64,000 nucleotides of DNA from RPQJ01 sp044226195 (GTDB lineage: Bacteria; Pseudomonadota; Gammaproteobacteria; Steroidobacterales; Steroidobacteraceae): contig JBGAHO010000003.1 of NCBI GenBank assembly GCA_044226195.1, forward strand, positions 1 through 64,000. The letters run 5' to 3'. Within the stretch, counting starts at the first letter, position 1. Every line of letters begins with the position of its first letter. Shown here in pieces: positions 33,207-45,440 of the stretch. The position numbers and the translations under genes are program-made. A model generated the notes under the pieces. That model had not been told where the DNA came from. It ran no database searches and was given only the letters and a program-made list of their open reading frames with translations.

Positions 33207-34613
33207 ATGACGCTCTCGCTGCCCGCGCAAAGGATCGATGCCCGCGGGCGGCCGCGAGTCGACAATCGCGCCATCGCCGCGCTCGCCCTGCCGCTGATGC
33301 TCACCAGCAGCCTGCAGGCGATCATCAGCCTCACCGACACGTGGTTCGTCGGCCACATCTCGACCGAGGCCATCGCCGGCATGGGCGCGGTCTACTGGTT
33401 CGTGCTGCTGTTCCTGATGATCGTCGGCGGCGTCGGGCTGGCGGTGCAGACGTTCGTTGCCCAGGCCGAGGGCGGGCGCCGCCGCTGGCGCGCGGGCCAC
33501 TCCGTGTGGGTCGCGATGTGGGCGGCGCTGTTCACGCTGCCCATCTTCGGACTGCTCGCGCTGACCGGTCCGCTGATCCTGCATCCCTTCGGTCTCGATC
33601 CGGCAGTGCAGCGGCAGTCCATCGCATTCTGGCAGCCGCGCATGCTCGGCGCGCCGATCGGCGTCGCGCTGTGGGCGGTGCTCGGCTTCTACAACGGCAT
33701 CAATCGCGCCCGCGTGAGCGTGATGATCACGGCCATCGTTGCCGTGGTGAACGCGCTGCTCAACTGGGTGCTGGTGATCCGCCTGGGGGCCGGCATCGCG
33801 GGCTCGGCGTGGGCCACCAACCTGAGCATGCTGAGCGGCGTCGGCTTTGCGACCTGGGTGTTCCTGCGTCCCGACCTGCGGCGCTCGCATCGCACGCACC
33901 TGACCTGGCGACTCGACCTGGGCAGCCTCGCGCGGCAGTACAAGGTCGGCCTGCCGCTCGGCTTCATGTACGCGGCGGACCTGTTCGGCATGGCTCTGTT
34001 CCAGCTGATGCAGGTGCGCCTGAGCGCGCTCGACGGCGCGGCGACGCAGATCGTCGTGATGCTGACGTCGATGGCCTTCCTGCCCGGCATGGGACTCGCG
34101 CTCGCCGCCACCACGCTCGTCGGCCAGGCGATCGGCGCGGGCGACCGGGACTGGGCGTTCAGGCTCGGCAATCGCGTCGTCCTGCTGACGGTCGGTTTCA
34201 TGGGCACGATCGGCATCGTCCTCGCGCTGGCCGGCCCCTGGCTGCTGCCGACGTTCGTGATCGCGACGGATCCGCAAGCGCCCCGCATGGTGGCACTCGG
34301 CCTGTCGCTGCTGTGGATCGCCGCGGGTTACCAGCTGTTCGACGGCCTCAACCTCGGCTGCGGCTTCGCGCTGCGGGGCGCGGGTGACGTGCGGGCGCCG
34401 GCGGTGCTGTTCTTCGCGCTGTCGTGGGGCGTGTTCGTGCCGCTCACGCATGCGCTCGCCTTCGCGCCCGGGCAGGGCTGGGTCGACTTCCTGCCGCAGT
34501 TCGGCCTCGGCGCGCGCGGCGGCTGGCTCGCGATGCTGGTGTACGTCGTGCTGCTCGGCAGCGCGCTGCTGCTGCGCTGGCGCTCGGGCCGCTGGCGCCG
34601 CATCCGGATATAG
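33207..34613 (+). CDS. MATE family efflux protein (NorM-like)
   Basis: A 468-residue multidrug and toxin extrusion transporter with twelve predicted helices. Conserved segments include LTDTWFVGHISTEAIAGMGA in helices 1-2 and PGMGLALAATTLVGQAIGAG in helix 8, where NorM proteins have their VGQ motif. It exports cationic compounds in exchange for Na+ or H+. It begins nine bases after dedA and is likely co-transcribed. Its TAG stop is part of a copy of the GGGGACATT repeat. Confidence 0.92.
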   Translation: MTLSLPAQRIDARGRPRVDNRAIAALALPLMLTSSLQAIISLTDTWFVGHISTEAIAGMGAVYWFVLLFLMIVGGVGLAVQTFVAQAEGGRRRWRAGHSVWVAMWAALFTLPIFGLLALTGPLILHPFGLDPAVQRQSIAFWQPRMLGAPIGVALWAVLGFYNGINRARVSVMITAIVAVVNALLNWVLVIRLGAGIAGSAWATNLSMLSGVGFATWVFLRPDLRRSHRTHLTWRLDLGSLARQYKVGLPLGFMYAADLFGMALFQLMQVRLSALDGAATQIVVMLTSMAFLPGMGLALAATTLVGQAIGAGDRDWAFRLGNRVVLLTVGFMGTIGIVLALAGPWLLPTFVIATDPQAPRMVALGLSLLWIAAGYQLFDGLNLGCGFALRGAGDVRAPAVLFFALSWGVFVPLTHALAFAPGQGWVDFLPQFGLGARGGWLAMLVYVVLLGSALLLRWRSGRWRRIRI

Positions 34614-34631
34614 GGGACATTCCTCTTTTTC
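34611..34631 (+). repeat. GGGGACATT repeat, copy A
   Basis: TA followed by GGGGACATTCCTCTTTTTC. The TAG that stops the MATE gene is the first three bases. Other copies are at 36809, 37312, 62434 and 62467. Confidence 0.8.
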
Positions 34632-34699
34632 GAGGCGTGGGGATACTCACGGCTTTTCAGGCGTCCGCGCTCCGTCGGACGTCCGTCGGGGATGAGGGC

Positions 34700-36811
34700 A
34701 TGACGATGAAGCAAGCGATCGAAGCCGGACTCGCGATCCTGGCGACACTCTTCCTGGTCGGTGCGACGGCCGCGGACACGCCGGCCAGGCACCCGATCAC
34801 GCACGAGGACGTCTGGCTGATGACCCGCGTGGGTAATCCGCAGACGAGCCCCGACGGCCGCTGGATCGTGTTCGGCGTCAGCGAGCCGTCGTACGACGAC
34901 GCGAACAAGGTCAGCGACCTGTGGATCGCCCCCGCCGACGGCAGCCAGCCGCCGCGCAAGCTCACCGCCGGCAAGGCGGGCGAGAGCGACGTGCAGTGGA
35001 GCCCCGACTCGACGCGCATCGTCTTCACCGCCAAGCGCGAGGGCGACGACGAAGCGCAGGCCTACGTGCTGCCCGTGTCGGGCGGCGGCGAGGCACAGCG
35101 CGTCACCAGTCTCGTCGGGGGAGCCGCCGCGCCGCAGTGGAGCCCGGATGGACGCCAGCTTCTCGTCACGACCCGCGTCTACGCGGGCACGCGCAACGAA
35201 GCCGACAACCGCAAGGTCCGCGACGAGCGCAAGGCGCGCAAGTACAACGCACGCGTCTACGACAGCTTTCCCGTGCGGCACTGGGATCGCTGGCTCGACG
35301 ACCGCCAGCCGACGCTGGTCGTGCAGCCACTCGAACCTGCCGGCGAGCCCCGCGACCTGCTCGGCGGCACCGCCTTGCGTGCCGCACCCGGCTACGGCGG
35401 ACGCCTCGGCAATGCGGGCGAAGCGCTGGACGCGACGTGGACGCCCGACGGGCAGGGCGTGGTGTTCGCCGCGACGACCGACCGCGATCAGTCGGCGCGC
35501 GCCGACGTCGCCCTCGCGCTCTGGCAGGTCAGCGCGGCCGGCGGCGAGCCGAAGCGCCTGACCGGGCCGGGCGTCGACTATGCCGATCCCACGTTCACTC
35601 CGGACGGTCGGCACCTGCTGGCCAGGGCCGAGCACTACTCCACGCGCTGGGTGTTCAACGCGACGCGCCTCGTCGCCTGGCCGTGGCCGCTGCAGGGTGC
35701 GCCGACCGAAGTCGCGCGGGGCTTCGACGAATCGGTCGGCGACTACCAGGCGTCACCCGACAGCCGGCGCGTGTACTTCCTCGCGGAGAGCGCAGGGCGT
35801 CGCAAGCTGTACTCCGCGCCGCTCGACGGCGGGCCGGCCGAGGAGGTGGGTCGGCTGGAGGCGGGGGCCTACGCGGGCTTTTCGATCGGCGGTGACGGCG
35901 CCGCGCCGGTCGTCGCGGCGAGCTGGGGCGATGCCGTGCACCCGAACGAAGTGGGCCGCGTGGATCTCGCGCAGGGCAAATGGAGCGCGCTGACGGCCTT
36001 CACGGCCGAACGCTCCGCACAGATCGACTGGCAGCCGCTGCAGGAGTTCTGGTTCACCTCGAAGCGCGGCAAGCGCATCCACAGCTACGTCGCGCTGCCG
36101 CCGGGCTTCGACCCGGCGAAGAAGTATCCGCTGTTCGTGATGATCCACGGCGGACCGCACGGCATGTGGACCGACGAGTTCGGCGTGCGCTGGAACTACC
36201 ACCTGCACGCGCGGCCGGGCTACGTGGTGCTGATGACGGACTACAGCGGCTCGACCGGGTACGGCGAGGCGTTCTCGCGCGCGATCCAGGGCGATCCGCT
36301 GCAGGGACCGGCGGACGAGATCAACCAGGCCGCGGATGAAGCCATCCGGCGCTACGCGTACATCGACGCGTCGAAGCAGGTCGCGGGCGGCGCGAGCTAC
36401 GGCGGCCATCTCAGCAACTGGCTCGCGGTGACGACGACGCGCTATCGCGCGATCGCGAGCCACGCGGGCCTCTACGACCTCAAGACCCAGTGGACGACGA
36501 GCGACGTGGCGTGGCAGCGCGAGCGCAACCTCGGCGGGCCGGCGTGGAACGACGCGCTTGCGGTCTGGCGCAGGCAGAGCCCGTTCTACCGCTCGACGAA
36601 GCTGCACACGCCGGTCCTGCTGACCGTCGGCGAGAAGGACTACCGCGTGCCGCTCAACAACACGCTGGAGTTCTGGGTGATCCTGCAGCGACAGGGCGTG
36701 CCGAGCCGGCTGGTGGTGTTCCCCGACGAAAACCACTGGGTGCTGAAGGGCGAGGACAGCCGCTACCACTACCAGGTCATCCAGGACTGGTTCGCCCAGT
36801 ACCTGAAATAG
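34700..36811 (+). CDS. S9 family (acylaminoacyl/prolyl oligopeptidase-like) peptidase
   Basis: A 703-residue serine peptidase with a signal peptide (GLAILATLFLVGATAADTPA). The first two-thirds form a WD40-like beta propeller, visible as repeated SPDG/SPDS/TPDG strands (for example WSPDSTRIVF, WSPDGRQLL, FTPDGRHLL). The C-terminal alpha/beta hydrolase domain has Ser566 in GGASYGGHLSN, Asp647 in GEKDYRVP and His679 in DENHWVL. It would degrade short peptides in the periplasm. ATG 34700 and ATG 34706 are both possible; GAGG at 34694-34697 better fits 34706. The TAG stop lies in repeat copy B. Confidence 0.92.
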   Translation: MTMKQAIEAGLAILATLFLVGATAADTPARHPITHEDVWLMTRVGNPQTSPDGRWIVFGVSEPSYDDANKVSDLWIAPADGSQPPRKLTAGKAGESDVQWSPDSTRIVFTAKREGDDEAQAYVLPVSGGGEAQRVTSLVGGAAAPQWSPDGRQLLVTTRVYAGTRNEADNRKVRDERKARKYNARVYDSFPVRHWDRWLDDRQPTLVVQPLEPAGEPRDLLGGTALRAAPGYGGRLGNAGEALDATWTPDGQGVVFAATTDRDQSARADVALALWQVSAAGGEPKRLTGPGVDYADPTFTPDGRHLLARAEHYSTRWVFNATRLVAWPWPLQGAPTEVARGFDESVGDYQASPDSRRVYFLAESAGRRKLYSAPLDGGPAEEVGRLEAGAYAGFSIGGDGAAPVVAASWGDAVHPNEVGRVDLAQGKWSALTAFTAERSAQIDWQPLQEFWFTSKRGKRIHSYVALPPGFDPAKKYPLFVMIHGGPHGMWTDEFGVRWNYHLHARPGYVVLMTDYSGSTGYGEAFSRAIQGDPLQGPADEINQAADEAIRRYAYIDASKQVAGGASYGGHLSNWLAVTTTRYRAIASHAGLYDLKTQWTTSDVAWQRERNLGGPAWNDALAVWRRQSPFYRSTKLHTPVLLTVGEKDYRVPLNNTLEFWVILQRQGVPSRLVVFPDENHWVLKGEDSRYHYQVIQDWFAQYLK

Positions 36812-36829
36812 GGGACATTCCTCTTTTTC
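36809..36829 (+). repeat. GGGGACATT repeat, copy B
   Basis: Identical over 21 bases to copy A, including the TAG that stops the S9 peptidase gene. Confidence 0.8.
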
Positions 36830-36843
36830 GGCCAGGCAGCCCG

Positions 36844-37293
36844 GTGCGACCCCTGTTCTCCGCGCTCTCGTCCGCCGTCGAACGGCGGGGATGGCTGCGT
36901 CGCGGCGCTGCGGTCTGGCTGCTGATCGCGGCGGCCGAGACGGTGCACGGCACGCTGCGCACGTTCTTCCTGGCGCCGCGCGTCGGTGACCTGGCCTCGC
37001 GCCAGATCGGCGTGTTCACGGGTTCCCTGCTGATCCTGCTGATCGCCGCTCTCACCATCGGCTGGATCGGGGCGCGCAGGCCCCGATCACTCGCCGTGCT
37101 CGGTGGACTCTGGCTCGTCCTCATGCTTGCCTTCGAAGTCACGCTCGGACGAGCCTTCGGCCTCTCGTGGGCGCGGATCGCCGCCGACTATCGGCCGTCC
37201 GAGGGCGGCTTCATGTTCGTCGGCATGGCGGTCGTCGCGCTGGCGCCGACGATCGCATTGCGCTGCAGGCCGCGCCGGTCGCGCGATCTTTGA
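36844..37293 (+). CDS. Small four-helix membrane protein
   Basis: A 149-residue protein of unknown function with four predicted membrane segments (AAVWLLIAAAETVHGTL; GVFTGSLLILLIAALTIGWI; SLAVLGGLWLVLMLAFEVTL; GGFMFVGMAVVALAPTIAL). Conserved-looking polar residues sit in the first helix (Glu-Thr-Val-His-Gly) and the third (Glu). The start is GTG 36844, read as MRPLFSALSSAVERR. The gene is bracketed by repeat copies B and C in inverted orientation. Confidence 0.7.
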   Translation: MRPLFSALSSAVERRGWLRRGAAVWLLIAAAETVHGTLRTFFLAPRVGDLASRQIGVFTGSLLILLIAALTIGWIGARRPRSLAVLGGLWLVLMLAFEVTLGRAFGLSWARIAADYRPSEGGFMFVGMAVVALAPTIALRCRPRRSRDL

Positions 37294-37311
37294 GGGACCG
37301 CCGCCGGCGCA

Positions 37312-37331
37312 CGAAAAAGGGGAATGTCCCC
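37312..37331 (-). repeat. GGGGACATT repeat, copy C (inverted)
   Basis: On the minus strand reads GGGGACATTCCCCTTTTTCG, with one base changed from copies A and B. It begins two bases after the TAA stop of lon. Confidence 0.8.
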
Positions 37332-37333
37332 GA

Positions 37334-39709
<2,376 letters not shown>

Positions 39710-39725
39710 GGCATCCCCTGCCCGG

Positions 39726-40136
39726 TCAGCGCCGGGCGAGCAGCAAAGTCAGGCAGCCGTGCTGGAGGTCCTGCGCGGCCAGTTCCCAGCTGCCCGGGGG
39801 CAGCGCGAGTCGGCGCTCGAAGCGCCCGTACGGAATCTCGAGTCGCTGGAGCGACGTGCCGAGCCGGACGCGGGGCGGCCGGCGCTCGCCGCGCACGACC
39901 AGTTCGCCCGGCCCGATCAGGACCTCGATGCGCTCCGTCGGCACGCCCGGCAGCGCGATCTCGACGCGCACTTCGCGCTCGCCGGCGAACAGGTCGGCGG
40001 GCGGCTCCCAGCGCGGACGCTCGGGGGCGCCGCGCGCGGCGATGCGGCAGAACTGGCGGTGCATGCGCTCCGCGCGGTCCATCAGTTCCACGGCGTCGGC
40101 CCACATCCAGGCGGCCGGATCCTGTCGTCTCGTCAT
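39726..40136 (-). CDS. Hsp20/alpha-crystallin-like small heat-shock protein
   Basis: A 136-residue protein with an alpha-crystallin domain. Typical features are DLFAGEREVRVEIALPGVPTE at the start of the domain, IEVLIGPGELVVRGERRPP (the strand pair ending in GERR) and IPYGRFERRLALPPG, matching the family R.YG.F.R...LP pattern. The usual C-terminal I-X-I tail motif is missing, and the chain ends LTLLLARR. It should hold unfolding proteins for refolding or for Lon, whose gene follows by 16 bases. Confidence 0.85.
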   Translation of the reverse strand: MTRRQDPAAWMWADAVELMDRAERMHRQFCRIAARGAPERPRWEPPADLFAGEREVRVEIALPGVPTERIEVLIGPGELVVRGERRPPRVRLGTSLQRLEIPYGRFERRLALPPGSWELAAQDLQHGCLTLLLARR

Positions 40137-40337
40137 GGGAGTCTCGTGGCGAATCGCTCCGATGCCGCCGTACCTTGGGGCGGGGCGCCGGGATGCAATC
40201 CCGCGCTCCGGCCCGGGCGACGAACCGGCGGACCATTTGTCTCAAGGATCTTCACGATGGGTCTGCCATGCCTTCAGATAGAAACCGATATAGAAGGAGA
40301 GGTTGATGATCGGCGGGCCGCTCCGTAGACTCTCGGC

Positions 40338-40961
40338 GTGCCCCGACCCCAGACATCCGAGCGCTTCGGCGCCGAGTTCTATCGCCGCTTCTACGTCGAC
40401 CCGAAGACGCGGGTGGTGACGCGCGCCGAGATGGCGCGCCGCGCCGACCTGCTCGCCGCGTTCGTGCGCCACGGCGAGTTGCCGGTGCGCTCGATCCTCG
40501 ACGTCGGCTGCGGCCTCGGGCTGATGCGCCGCCAGTTGTCGCGCCACTTCCCGAAGGCGCGTTACACGGGCCTCGAGGTGAGCGACTACCTCTGCCGCAA
40601 GCACGGCTGGGTGCAGGGATCGGCGGCCACGTACCGCAGCGACCGGCCGTTCGACCTCGTCGTCTGCTACGACGTCATGCAGTACCTGACGGCGCGCGAA
40701 GCGGCCGCGGCACTGCGCAATCTCGCCCGCCTGTGCGGCGGCGTGCTGCATTTCGGTGCGCTGACCCAGGAGGACTGGGAGCTCTACTGCGACCAGCGCC
40801 GCACCGACCGCAGCGTCCACATCCGGCCGGCCCTCTGGTATCGCCGCCGGCTCGCCCCCGCGTTCATCAATGCCGGGTCGGGCATGTTCGTGCGGCGCGG
40901 CGCACCCGTGCACCTCTGGGAGCTCGACCAGGTCGAGGTCCTGCGCCCGCGCCGGACCTGA
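40338..40961 (+). CDS. SAM-dependent methyltransferase (class I)
   Basis: A 207-residue class I methyltransferase. The SAM-binding motif I is SILDVGCGLGLMRRQLSRHF, followed by YTGLEVSDYLC for the acidic loop and FDLVVCYDVMQYL for motif IV. The substrate is unknown; the small size and the catalytic loop resemble small-molecule methyltransferases. It starts with GTG. A stronger Shine-Dalgarno (AAGGAGAGG at 40294) sits just before but leads to a different frame. Confidence 0.82.
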   Translation: MPRPQTSERFGAEFYRRFYVDPKTRVVTRAEMARRADLLAAFVRHGELPVRSILDVGCGLGLMRRQLSRHFPKARYTGLEVSDYLCRKHGWVQGSAATYRSDRPFDLVVCYDVMQYLTAREAAAALRNLARLCGGVLHFGALTQEDWELYCDQRRTDRSVHIRPALWYRRRLAPAFINAGSGMFVRRGAPVHLWELDQVEVLRPRRT

Positions 40962-41047
40962 ATCGCCCTCCGGCAGGGAACCTCGTCCGGCGGGGCCGGT
41001 CGCAGAACGCTACAATCCCCGCTTTGCCGCGCCCCGACTGGTGCCCG

Positions 41048-41647
41048 ATGCCCCTGACCTTGCCGCGTACCCTGGCCCTGACCGGCCTGTGCCTGTTGAG
41101 CCTCGCCGGTTGCGGCACGCAGCGGGCCTGCTTCGACAACATGGACTACCAGTCCGCGAAGGACCGGCCGCGCCTGCAGATGCCCGAGGGCGTCCCCGGC
41201 AGCGAGCGCATCGCGCCGCTCGTGATCCCGGCGGTCGGTGAGACCGCCAAGCTCGATCCGCAGCCGCGCTGCATCGACGAGCCGCCGTCGTACTTCGGCC
41301 GGCGCGGTGCCGCGGCCGACCCCGCCGAGGAAGTCGTGAACGCCTGGGCCGCGGCGTGGGCCGACAAGAAGCCCGATGCGGTGATCGGGCTCTACTCGTC
41401 GACGTTCCAGGCCCCGGGCGAGGGCGGCTCCGCCGCCTACATCGACCAGCGTCGCCAGCAGATCAGCATCGGCCGGGCCCCGGCGGCCCGCCTCGAGGAC
41501 GTCACCGTCAATACGGTCAGCGCCGACAAGCGCGTGGTCACGTTCGTGCAGCGCTTCGGGGACGACCGCGTGCGTCGCGAGCTGACGCTGGTCAAGGAAG
41601 CGGCGGGCTGGCGAATCGTCGCGGAGCGCACGCTCGAAGTCCTGTGA
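41048..41647 (+). CDS. Lipoprotein with C-terminal SnoaL-like domain
   Basis: A 199-residue lipoprotein starting MPLTLPRTLALTGLCLLSLA with lipobox SLAGC. The C-terminal part (residues 98-199) has the NTF2/SnoaL-like pattern seen in proteins paired with L,D-transpeptidases: EEVVNAWAAAWADKKPDAVI, GLYSSTF, and a closing ELTLVKEAAGWRIVAERTLE. The role is probably binding or regulation at the envelope. The glgP gene begins 42 bases downstream, but no link is obvious. Confidence 0.78.
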   Translation: MPLTLPRTLALTGLCLLSLAGCGTQRACFDNMDYQSAKDRPRLQMPEGVPGSERIAPLVIPAVGETAKLDPQPRCIDEPPSYFGRRGAAADPAEEVVNAWAAAWADKKPDAVIGLYSSTFQAPGEGGSAAYIDQRRQQISIGRAPAARLEDVTVNTVSADKRVVTFVQRFGDDRVRRELTLVKEAAGWRIVAERTLEVL

Positions 41648-41689
41648 TGCCGGAATGACACGGCCCCGCGCGCGCCTGGAGTCCAGTCG

Positions 41690-44158
<2,469 letters not shown>

Positions 44159-44172
44159 GCGGTGGCCGGTAC

Positions 44173-44241
44173 GTAGATTTGTAGATTTCGGCGATGGGCC
44201 CGATCCGTCAGTCTGCGGGCCCGTGAAGTAGCCAAATCTAC
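44173..44241. terminator. REP-like palindromic element or terminator after glgP
   Basis: Outer arms GTAGATTTG (44173-44181) and CAAATCTAC (44233-44241) flank an inner stem GGGCCCG (44196-44202) with CGGGCCC (44216-44222). The left arm is partly duplicated in tandem (GTAGATTT at 44173 and 44181). There is no T-tract, so it looks more like a repetitive extragenic palindrome than a simple terminator, but it could stop or stabilise the glgP transcript. Confidence 0.55.
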
Positions 44242-44288
44242 CTGCCGGGCCCGCCACGGGTGACCGGCGCGCATCGAGGCCAGTCGAC

Positions 44289-45440
44289 TTGAAACAATAT
44301 CAATCGCTCCCCGCGCCGGGCCGGCTCCTGCTGCTTCTCGGGGCCGGCGCGTGGCTGGCCGCCTGCGGCGGCAGCCACGACGGCGGCAAGACCGGCAACG
44401 ACGCACCCGTGCCGGTGACGATCGGCCAGGTCGAGCAGCGCGAGGCGCCGACGACGATCGAGGCCATCGGCAACGTCGTGCCCGTCAACAGCGTGGCCGT
44501 GAAGGCGCGCGTCGACGGGCAGATCGAGCGCGTCGCGGTGCGGGACGGCGCCGAGGTCCACCGCGGCGACCTGCTGTTCCAGCTCGATGCGCGGCCGTTC
44601 CAGGTGGCGCTCGACGTGGCGCGCGCGACGCTCGAGCGGGACCAGGCGCTGCTCGCGAAGGCGCAGGATCAGCTGCGCCGCTACAGCGACGTGGCAGCGA
44701 AGGGCTACGTGTCCGCCGACCAGCTCGCCGACGTGCAGGCGAGCGCGCGATCGGCGGCCGCCACCGTCGCCGCCGACGAGGCGCGCCTGCAGGACGCGCG
44801 CCTCAACCTCGGGTTCACCACGCTGCGCTCGCCGCTCGACGGCCGCGCCGGGCGCGTGCTGCTGCAGGCCGGCAACATGGTGAAGGCGCTCGATGCGCAG
44901 CCGCTGGTGACCTTGAACCAGCTGCAGCCGGTCTACGTCGAGTTCGCAGCGCCGGAGCGCTATCTCGCCGAACTGCAGCGCGCCGCGCACCAGCCGAAGA
45001 CCGCGGTCGAGCTCACGGCCGCGGGCGACGACGGCGCGGCCCTGCAGCGATCCGGCCCGCTCACGTTCCTCGACAATGCCGTCGACGCCGCGACCGGCAC
45101 CGTGCGCCTGCGCGCCACGATCGACAACGCCGACCGCGCGCTGTGGCCGGGCCAGTTCACGCGCGTGCGCATCCGCGTGCCGACCGACCAGCCGGCGCTG
45201 GTGGTGCCCTCGGGCGCGGTCAACCAGGGACCGTCGGGTCCCTACGTGTACGTGGTCACGGCGCAGCAGACCGCCGAGCAGCGGCCGGTCGTCGTGCTGC
45301 GCACCGATGCGGACATCGCCGTCATCGGCCGCGGACTGCGGGCGGGCGAGCGTATCGTCGTCGACGGCCAGTCGCGCGTGATCCCGGGCAGCAAGGTGGC
45401 GGCGAAGGCGACCGGCGCCGCGCCGCAGGCGCACTCGTGA
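44289..45440 (+). CDS. RND efflux periplasmic adaptor (MdtA-like)
   Basis: A 383-residue membrane-fusion lipoprotein. It has a signal with lipobox LAAC (RLLLLLGAGAWLAACGG), a lipoyl/barrel-sandwich domain split around an alpha hairpin (VDGQIERVAVRDGAEVHRGD; EARLQDARLNLGFTTLRSPL) and a beta-barrel and membrane-proximal part ending in RVIPGSKVAAKATG. It links the inner-membrane pump to an outer-membrane channel. The start is TTG with GAGG nine bases before. Its stop overlaps the RND gene as GTGA, so the two are coupled. No outer-membrane TolC gene is present. Confidence 0.9.
   Translation: MKQYQSLPAPGRLLLLLGAGAWLAACGGSHDGGKTGNDAPVPVTIGQVEQREAPTTIEAIGNVVPVNSVAVKARVDGQIERVAVRDGAEVHRGDLLFQLDARPFQVALDVARATLERDQALLAKAQDQLRRYSDVAAKGYVSADQLADVQASARSAAATVAADEARLQDARLNLGFTTLRSPLDGRAGRVLLQAGNMVKALDAQPLVTLNQLQPVYVEFAAPERYLAELQRAAHQPKTAVELTAAGDDGAALQRSGPLTFLDNAVDAATGTVRLRATIDNADRALWPGQFTRVRIRVPTDQPALVVPSGAVNQGPSGPYVYVVTAQQTAEQRPVVVLRTDADIAVIGRGLRAGERIVVDGQSRVIPGSKVAAKATGAAPQAHS

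Noticed and set aside
40233..40250. CTTGAGA on the minus strand as a heat-shock (sigma-32) -35 box before hsp20-lon
   Set aside because: No CCCCAT-like -10 box at 13-15 bases downstream.
40294..40450. Strong AAGGAGAGG followed by ATG 40306, a different frame from the methyltransferase
   Set aside because: The frame reads MIGGPLRRLSACPDPRHPSA and continues as Arg/Ser-rich noise inside the methyltransferase gene; the in-frame methyltransferase start is GTG 40338.
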